Origin: Pedobacter petrophilus
GTDB taxonomy: Bacteria > Bacteroidota > Bacteroidia > Sphingobacteriales > Sphingobacteriaceae
Direction: 5' to 3'
Length of the DNA stretch: 64,000 nt
Assembly (NCBI RefSeq): GCF_009674725.1
Contig: NZ_WKKH01000005.1
Span: 1-64,000 of the forward strand
Shown piece after piece: positions 59,158 through 64,000 of the stretch. Position 1 is the stretch's first letter. Every line of letters begins with the position of its first letter. The notes beneath the pieces were generated by a model. That model ran no database searches. It was not told the DNA's origin and saw only the letters and a list, made by a program, of their open reading frames with translations. Made by a program: the position numbers and the translations under genes.

Positions 59158-61968
59158 ATGAATAATAAAAAACTCTTTCTTTTAGACGGGATGGCGCTAA
59201 TGTATCGGGCACATTTTGCACTCAGTAAAAATCCCCGTTTTACATCAACAGGCATAAATACATCGGCAGTAATGGGATTTACCAATACCTTGCTTGATGT
59301 ATTAAAAAAAGAAAGACCTACCCATATAGCAGTCGTTTTCGATACGGAAGCACCAACAGAAAGACACACATCTTTTGAAGCTTATAAAGCACATCGCCAG
59401 GCAATGCCTGAAGATCTGGCCGCAGCCATGCCTTACGTAATAAAATTAATCACAGGCTTCAACATTCCGGTGATTACTTCTGATGGTTATGAAGCTGATG
59501 ACATTATTGGTACGCTGGCAAAAAAGGCGGAACAAAAGGGTTTTCAGGTTTTCTGTATGACGCCTGATAAGGATTTTGCCCAACTGGTATCGGAGAATAT
59601 TTTCGTTTACAAACCCGCACGCATGGGTAACGACATGGAAATTCTTGGTGTGAAAGAGGTTTTAGCCAAATGGGAAATTGAAAATGTACTGCAGGTAATC
59701 GATATTTTAGGTTTATGGGGTGATGCAGTTGATAACATTCCTGGGATTCCGGGAATTGGCGAGAAAACGGCAAAAGCACTCATTAAAACCTATGGTTCGA
59801 TGGAAAATATCATTGCCCATTCTCACGAGCTAAAAGGCAAACAACGCGAAAACGTAGAAAACTTTGCCGAGCAGGGATTAATTTCCAAAAAACTTGCCAC
59901 CATTATTCTGGATGTTCCGGTGGAATTAGACGAAGCAAGCCTCGAACTTTGCGATCCTAGTCGCGATTTACTGGAACCTCTTTTTACGGAACTGGAGTTC
60001 AGAACGTTAGGCCGCCGTGTATTTGGTGATGAATTTTCGGTAACCACCGCCAGGTTTGGCGAAGGTACGCAAACCGATCTTTTTGGCAATCAAACCGGAG
60101 AAGCTGTTCAATATACCAATACCATTGAAGAAGAACCTGCGGAAAAAATACCGGCAAAAACGATAGAAAATACGGAACATGATTATCAATTGGTTGATAC
60201 CGCAGAAAAACGTGCAGACTTAATTAAAACACTACTGGCAGAACCAAGAATTTCTTTCGATACTGAAACGACGGGAACTGATGCCAATACCGCAGATTTG
60301 GTTGGATTATCTTTCTGTATTAAACCTGGAACAGGTTATTATATCCCCGTTCCGGCAGTAAGAGCAGAAGCACAGGCCATTGTTGACGAGTTTCGGGTGG
60401 TGTTAGAAAACCCTGAAATTGAGAAAATTGGCCAGAATACTAAATATGATATTTTGGTTTTGAAATGGTATGATGTGCAGGTTCAGGGAAAAATTTTCGA
60501 TACCATGCTGGCGCATTACCTGATTGATCCGGATACACGTCACGGTATGGATGTACTATCCGAAAATTACCTCAACTACTCTCCTATTTCCATTACAAAA
60601 CTCATCGGGCCAAAAGGAAAAAACCAGGGCACCATGCGTGATGTTCCGGTGGAAGATGTTGTGGATTATGCGGCTGAAGATGCTGATGTAACTTTGCAAC
60701 TGGCCCACATCTTTGAGCCAAAACTGACAGAACTTAACGCAGCTAAACTTGCCGAGGAAATTGAAAATCCACTGGTTTATGTTTTAGCTGATATTGAAAA
60801 AGAAGGTGTTCGCATTGATATGGACACGCTTAAAGCCTATTCTGCAGAGTTAGCAATAGAGATTAGAAAAGCAGAACAAAGTGTTTATGATAAGGCAGGC
60901 CTGACTTTCAATTTAGCTTCGCCTAAACAATTGGGTGAGGTTTTATTTGATAAGCTCCAGCTTGATCCTAAAGCTAAAAAAACAAAAACCGGACAATATC
61001 AAACCGGCGAAGATGTGTTGACAGCACTTGCCAATAAAAGTGATATTGTTAAAGATATCCTGGATTTCAGACAATTACAGAAATTAAAGTCGACCTATGT
61101 TGATGCCCTTCCTTTAATGGTTAATGCCAAAACCGGTCGTGTTCATACTTCATATAATCAGGCGGTAGCCGCAACCGGCCGTTTAAGCTCTAACAATCCT
61201 AACTTACAGAATATTCCTATTCGTACAGAAAGAGGGCGTGAAGTGCGTAAGGCATTTATTGCCAGAGATGAAAACCATATCTTATTATCAGCAGATTACT
61301 CGCAGATTGAGTTAAGAATCATCGCCGAAATCAGTAAAGAAGAGAACATGCTCGATGCTTTTAATCAAGGCATCGATATCCATACGGCAACCGCAGCAAA
61401 GGTATATGGAATAACGATTGAGGAAGTAGATAGTACGCAAAGAAGAAATGCGAAAGCCGTAAACTTCGGTATTATTTACGGGCAATCCGCTTTTGGTTTA
61501 TCGCAGAACCTTAGCATTCCGCGCAAAGAGGCTGCTGATATTATTGAGCAGTATTTTACGCAATACCCTGGAATTAAGCGATACATGAGTGATACCATGA
61601 ACTTTGCCAGGGAAAATGGCTTTGTAGAAACCATTATGGGCAGAAGAAGGTATTTACGGGATATTAACTCCGCTAATCAAACGGTACGCGGTTTTGCAGA
61701 ACGAAATGCAATTAATGCACCCATTCAAGGTTCTGCGGCTGATATGATCAAAATTGCAATGATTAACATTCACAAAGAAATGAAAGCACAGCAATTACAG
61801 TCTACAATGACGATGCAGGTGCATGATGAGCTTGTGTTTGATGTGCTTCGATCTGAAAAAGAAGTGATGAAGGCCATCATTCAGGATAAAATGGCGAATG
61901 CAATTAAGTTAACTGTTCCTATTGTAGTAGAAATAGGCGAAGGGGATAATTGGCTTGCTGCACATTAA
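59158..61968 (+). CDS. polA: DNA polymerase I
   Basis: This 936-residue polymerase is used in Okazaki-fragment processing and repair. An N-terminal 5'-3' exonuclease domain (about 1-290, with YEADDIIGTLA and the helix-hairpin-helix GIPGIGEKTA) is followed by a 3'-5' exonuclease domain (about 345-535). The latter keeps its acidic residues in FDTETTG, GQNTKYD and YAAEDAD, so proofreading appears intact. The polymerase domain follows: motif A DYSQIELR, motif B RRNAKAVNFGIIYG, motif C QVHDELVFD. Length is normal. Confidence 0.97.
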   Translation: MNNKKLFLLDGMALMYRAHFALSKNPRFTSTGINTSAVMGFTNTLLDVLKKERPTHIAVVFDTEAPTERHTSFEAYKAHRQAMPEDLAAAMPYVIKLITGFNIPVITSDGYEADDIIGTLAKKAEQKGFQVFCMTPDKDFAQLVSENIFVYKPARMGNDMEILGVKEVLAKWEIENVLQVIDILGLWGDAVDNIPGIPGIGEKTAKALIKTYGSMENIIAHSHELKGKQRENVENFAEQGLISKKLATIILDVPVELDEASLELCDPSRDLLEPLFTELEFRTLGRRVFGDEFSVTTARFGEGTQTDLFGNQTGEAVQYTNTIEEEPAEKIPAKTIENTEHDYQLVDTAEKRADLIKTLLAEPRISFDTETTGTDANTADLVGLSFCIKPGTGYYIPVPAVRAEAQAIVDEFRVVLENPEIEKIGQNTKYDILVLKWYDVQVQGKIFDTMLAHYLIDPDTRHGMDVLSENYLNYSPISITKLIGPKGKNQGTMRDVPVEDVVDYAAEDADVTLQLAHIFEPKLTELNAAKLAEEIENPLVYVLADIEKEGVRIDMDTLKAYSAELAIEIRKAEQSVYDKAGLTFNLASPKQLGEVLFDKLQLDPKAKKTKTGQYQTGEDVLTALANKSDIVKDILDFRQLQKLKSTYVDALPLMVNAKTGRVHTSYNQAVAATGRLSSNNPNLQNIPIRTERGREVRKAFIARDENHILLSADYSQIELRIIAEISKEENMLDAFNQGIDIHTATAAKVYGITIEEVDSTQRRNAKAVNFGIIYGQSAFGLSQNLSIPRKEAADIIEQYFTQYPGIKRYMSDTMNFARENGFVETIMGRRRYLRDINSANQTVRGFAERNAINAPIQGSAADMIKIAMINIHKEMKAQQLQSTMTMQVHDELVFDVLRSEKEVMKAIIQDKMANAIKLTVPIVVEIGEGDNWLAAH

Positions 61969-62116
61969 ATAAAATAATTTCTTAACTTCATTAAAACTTC
62001 ATTCCGAGTAATCACTTTTATATCAACAAATAACGAGTAATACAAAGGTTAAAAAGCATGAACCTCGGAGTATAACGAAGTAGCTTCAGACCATCAAAAA
62101 TCAAATTTTAAAGAAC

Positions 62117-62455
62117 ATGAAAAAATTATTAAGTTTAATCGCGATCGCAGCATTTGGATTAACAACAGCATTTGCTCAAACACCTGCAACAACCCCTGCT
62201 AAAGCTAAAACTGTTGTAAAAAAAGAAGTAAAAACAACAACTGCTCCTGCAAAAGCAGCAGCGAAACAAGAGACTAAAAAAGTTGAAACGAAAACTACTG
62301 CAACAGCTACAAAATTAAAAGCCGATGGCACGCCAGACAAGCGTTTTACAGAAAATAAAACTAAAGCTGTAACTAAGATTGCTGGCCCTACTAAAAAAGA
62401 TGGAACAGCTGATATGCGCTATAAAGCAAACAAACCCGTTGCTAAAAAGAATTAG
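62117..62455 (+). CDS. Exported Lys/Ala/Thr-rich protein with KxDGTxDxR repeats
   Basis: This 112-residue protein has a signal peptide ending near AFAQ (18-21). The mature part is low-complexity, rich in Lys, Thr and Ala. It ends with two copies of a short motif, KADGTPDKRFTENK and KKDGTADMRYKANK. Similar motifs occur in small exported Bacteroidetes proteins of unknown function. It has its own terminator. Confidence 0.7.
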   Translation: MKKLLSLIAIAAFGLTTAFAQTPATTPAKAKTVVKKEVKTTTAPAKAAAKQETKKVETKTTATATKLKADGTPDKRFTENKTKAVTKIAGPTKKDGTADMRYKANKPVAKKN

Positions 62456-62471
62456 GTTTAGTTTATCATTG

Positions 62472-62505
62472 AAAAAGGGTTCTGACGAAAGTTAGAACCC
62501 TTTTT
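62472..62505 (+). terminator. Terminator with GAAA tetraloop
   Basis: AAAAAGGGTTCT (62472-62483) pairs with AGAACCCTTTTT (62494-62505). The inner GAC/GTT pairs (one G-U) close a GAAA loop, and T residues follow. It lies between convergent genes and overlaps the flank of the next stop codon. Confidence 0.9.
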
Positions 62506-62509
62506 TTAT

Positions 62510-63187
62510 TTATAGTGAAATGGTTTCACCAATTGCAGGAAGTAATAACGTTTTATTTTCGCGTTTAAATTTGGCAACTGCTTCTTCTTTATCAATACTA
62601 ATAGGAGGGAAAGTATCGTAATGTACGCCAATTACCTGTTCACAATTGATGTATTTAGCAGCAATAACTGCATCATCTACCCCCATTGTATAATGACCGC
62701 CAATGGGCAAAATAGCATAATCTAAATGATGCAAATCTGCCAGCAACTTCATTTCCAAGGTTAAAGCGGTATCACCTGCAAAGTAAATTTGCTTCCCTTC
62801 CAGTTCCAGTACAAAACCAGCCGGATTACCCCCATAACTTCCATCAGGATTAGAACTGCTGTGAACAGCCCATACCGTACGGAGTTTACCGAAAGGTAAA
62901 GTTTGGGTTCCGAAATTGATATCAATCACCTTTTCAACCCCTTGACTTTTGATCCAGCCGGCAACTTCAACCAAAGCAATCACCTGGGCATCAGTTTGTT
63001 TTGCCAATTCAACTAAATCGCCTACGTGGTCACTATGCCCGTGACTAACCAAAATGTAATCTGCTTCAATTTTTGTGGTATCCACATCTTTTGCGAGCGG
63101 ATTTGATTTTATAAATGGATCGAAAAGAAATTTTTTGCCATCTGCTTCTATTGAAAAGCAAGATTGACCATAATAAGTGTATTTCAT
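62510..63187 (-). CDS. UPF0173 metal-dependent hydrolase
   Basis: This 225-residue metallo-beta-lactamase-fold protein has the metal motif HGHSDH (His49, His51, Asp53, His54), FAGDTAL as a further ligand site and a late GVHYDTFPP histidine. It matches the UPF0173/YtkL group, whose substrates are not established. The gene is convergent with the previous one and lies 86 bases after ybaB on the same strand. Confidence 0.88.
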   Translation of the reverse strand: MKYTYYGQSCFSIEADGKKFLFDPFIKSNPLAKDVDTTKIEADYILVSHGHSDHVGDLVELAKQTDAQVIALVEVAGWIKSQGVEKVIDINFGTQTLPFGKLRTVWAVHSSSNPDGSYGGNPAGFVLELEGKQIYFAGDTALTLEMKLLADLHHLDYAILPIGGHYTMGVDDAVIAAKYINCEQVIGVHYDTFPPISIDKEEAVAKFKRENKTLLLPAIGETISL

Positions 63188-63273
63188 ATTATTAGTATCA
63201 GGATTTGAAATCTGGTATCAACACTCAAATTATTTTTAATATCCTGTTGATAGCCAATTCGTTTAAAAAAGTC

Positions 63274-63579
63274 TTACTGACCAAACATGCCACCCAAACC
63301 GCCAAGCATATCTTGTGCTGATGCCTGCATTTCTGTAGCGCTTACCTGTTCTGCATTGGCAAGCGCTTTATTAATTGCCGTTAAAAGCAATTCTTCCAGT
63401 TCCTCTTTATCTGCATTTTTTAAAAATTCTTCATCAATGGCAACAGCAGTAATCGCCTTGTTAGCAGTAGCAGTAATCTTAATAGCGCCATTTTCTACTT
63501 CTCCAAATACGTAAATCGTATCTAAACGTTTTTTAATTTCTTCGGCTTTTTGCTGTGCTGCGAATAATTTATCGAACAT
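63274..63579 (-). CDS. ybaB: YbaB/EbfC nucleoid-associated protein
   Basis: This 101-residue DNA-binding protein begins MFDKLFAAQQKAEEIKKRL and contains the central ITATANKAITAVAID segment typical of YbaB. It ends in a glycine/methionine-rich GGLGGMFGQ tail, as the family does. It forms dimers that bind and shape DNA. I start it at the ATG at 63579; the upstream frame adds unlike residues. recR and dnaX, frequent neighbours elsewhere, are not present. Confidence 0.9.
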   Translation of the reverse strand: MFDKLFAAQQKAEEIKKRLDTIYVFGEVENGAIKITATANKAITAVAIDEEFLKNADKEELEELLLTAINKALANAEQVSATEMQASAQDMLGGLGGMFGQ

Positions 63580-63692
63580 AATTTTATTGTTTTTATAGTA
63601 AACGAAATTCAATTGAATTGGTTTTCAGATACCACTTTTATATAGCTGAATTTACATATGAACAAACCAAAAATAGTTACCCTTCTTTAGGC

Positions 63693-64000
63693 TTAAATTC
63701 GTCCGAGAATAGTATTGGCTTCGTCGAGGAATCGATCGATTTTTTTCGTGCCGATGAAACTTTTCATCGACAGGGTTTTCATTTTATTTTTGTCTGGCAA
63801 GTAGATTTCGGCGTTTACTTCGGTACCTGAGTAAATCAGATTGGTTGTTTTTCTTACAATCTGAAAGCGAATAAGGTCATCGAAAGCATATTCAGTCACT
63901 TTCCTGCCACCGAAGGTAGAATGAATCACCTTACCTTGGTTTTTATCAAATTTAAGACTTGAAAAGAAAGCATACACAAAAACCAAACCAATGATCAGTG
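63693..64000 (-). CDS. Membrane-anchored protein, 5' part outside the window
   Basis: The reading frame stays open to the right edge, so only the C-terminal 102 or so residues are visible. They begin with the end of a hydrophobic helix (LIIGLVFVYAFF) and continue as a beta-rich soluble domain that may be PH-like (YAFDDLIRFQIV). I cannot identify the family from this fragment. It precedes ybaB on the same strand by 113 bases. Confidence 0.65.
   Translation of the reverse strand, partial: LIIGLVFVYAFFSSLKFDKNQGKVIHSTFGGRKVTEYAFDDLIRFQIVRKTTNLIYSGTEVNAEIYLPDKNKMKTLSMKSFIGTKKIDRFLDEANTILGRI

Noticed and set aside
63618..63830. Plus-strand 70-codon frame
   Set aside because: It is the opposite strand of the membrane-anchored protein gene that runs off the right edge and has no features of its own.
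1..64000. tRNA, rRNA, tmRNA or riboswitch genes
   Set aside because: Reading the gaps showed no tRNA-like cloverleaf, conserved rRNA blocks or known riboswitch cores. A covariance-model search (tRNAscan-SE, Infernal with Rfam) would be decisive.

Overview
The window looks like a chromosomal segment of a Bacteroidetes bacterium, most likely Sphingobacteriaceae close to Pedobacter. The evidence is a SusC/SusD pair, a GldD gliding lipoprotein, a GLPGLI protein beside an outer-membrane beta-barrel protein, DUF1735 and DUF4153 proteins, near absence of Shine-Dalgarno sequences, Bacteroidetes-type -7 boxes (TAnnTTTG), and many dispersed intergenic repeats. No rRNA, tRNA, transposase, phage gene or CRISPR array was seen.

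Layout. 1-852 is gene-free and repeat-rich. 853-20007 is a pectin and galacturonate locus. Eleven genes run on the minus strand from pectinesterase (CE8) through polygalacturonase (GH28), GH105 hydrolase and PL10 pectate lyase to uxaB, uxaA, uxaC, kdgK, kdgA, a hexuronate transporter and a non-phosphorylating GAPDH (gapN). Two plus-strand genes, GH43 and a CE12 rhamnogalacturonan acetylesterase, diverge from it. Together they can demethylate, deacetylate and cut pectin, import galacturonate and convert it through KDPG to pyruvate and glyceraldehyde-3-phosphate. No SusCD pair, regulator or kduI/kduD lies in this locus. 20061-25479 holds a CMD-family protein, a Crp-like regulator, a GLPGLI protein and its outer-membrane partner. 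25615-31903 has a DUF4153 membrane protein, an ALDH7-type dehydrogenase and an M1 aminopeptidase. 31992-37532 is a SusC-SusD-DUF1735 uptake operon with no enzyme attached.

Near 37.5-38.9 kb the prevailing gene direction switches from minus to plus. The 432-base gap at 38453-38884 carries a perfect DnaA box and inverted box-like repeats, so it is a candidate replication origin. To its right lie mostly housekeeping genes: a TPR protein, phosphosulfolactate synthase, aroE, gldD, an MBL hydrolase, a LolC/E-type permease, a xylose operon (xylB-xylA-symporter) with a clear LacI-type operator, a tRNA-binding protein, tadA, Mn-type SOD, oxyR, GDP-fucose synthase, trmB, an alkyltransferase-like protein, tag, polA, a UPF0173 hydrolase and ybaB.

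The least ordinary features are non-coding. Two tandem arrays (8 x ~86 bp and 6 x 60 bp) start at or within about 20 bp of the stop codons of GH105 and GDP-fucose synthase, and their units can fold into hairpins. A cluster of GAAACA/TGTTTC hairpins lies between the Crp-like gene and the CMD gene. A degenerate AGACT-type repeat has supplied the ends of three proteins.
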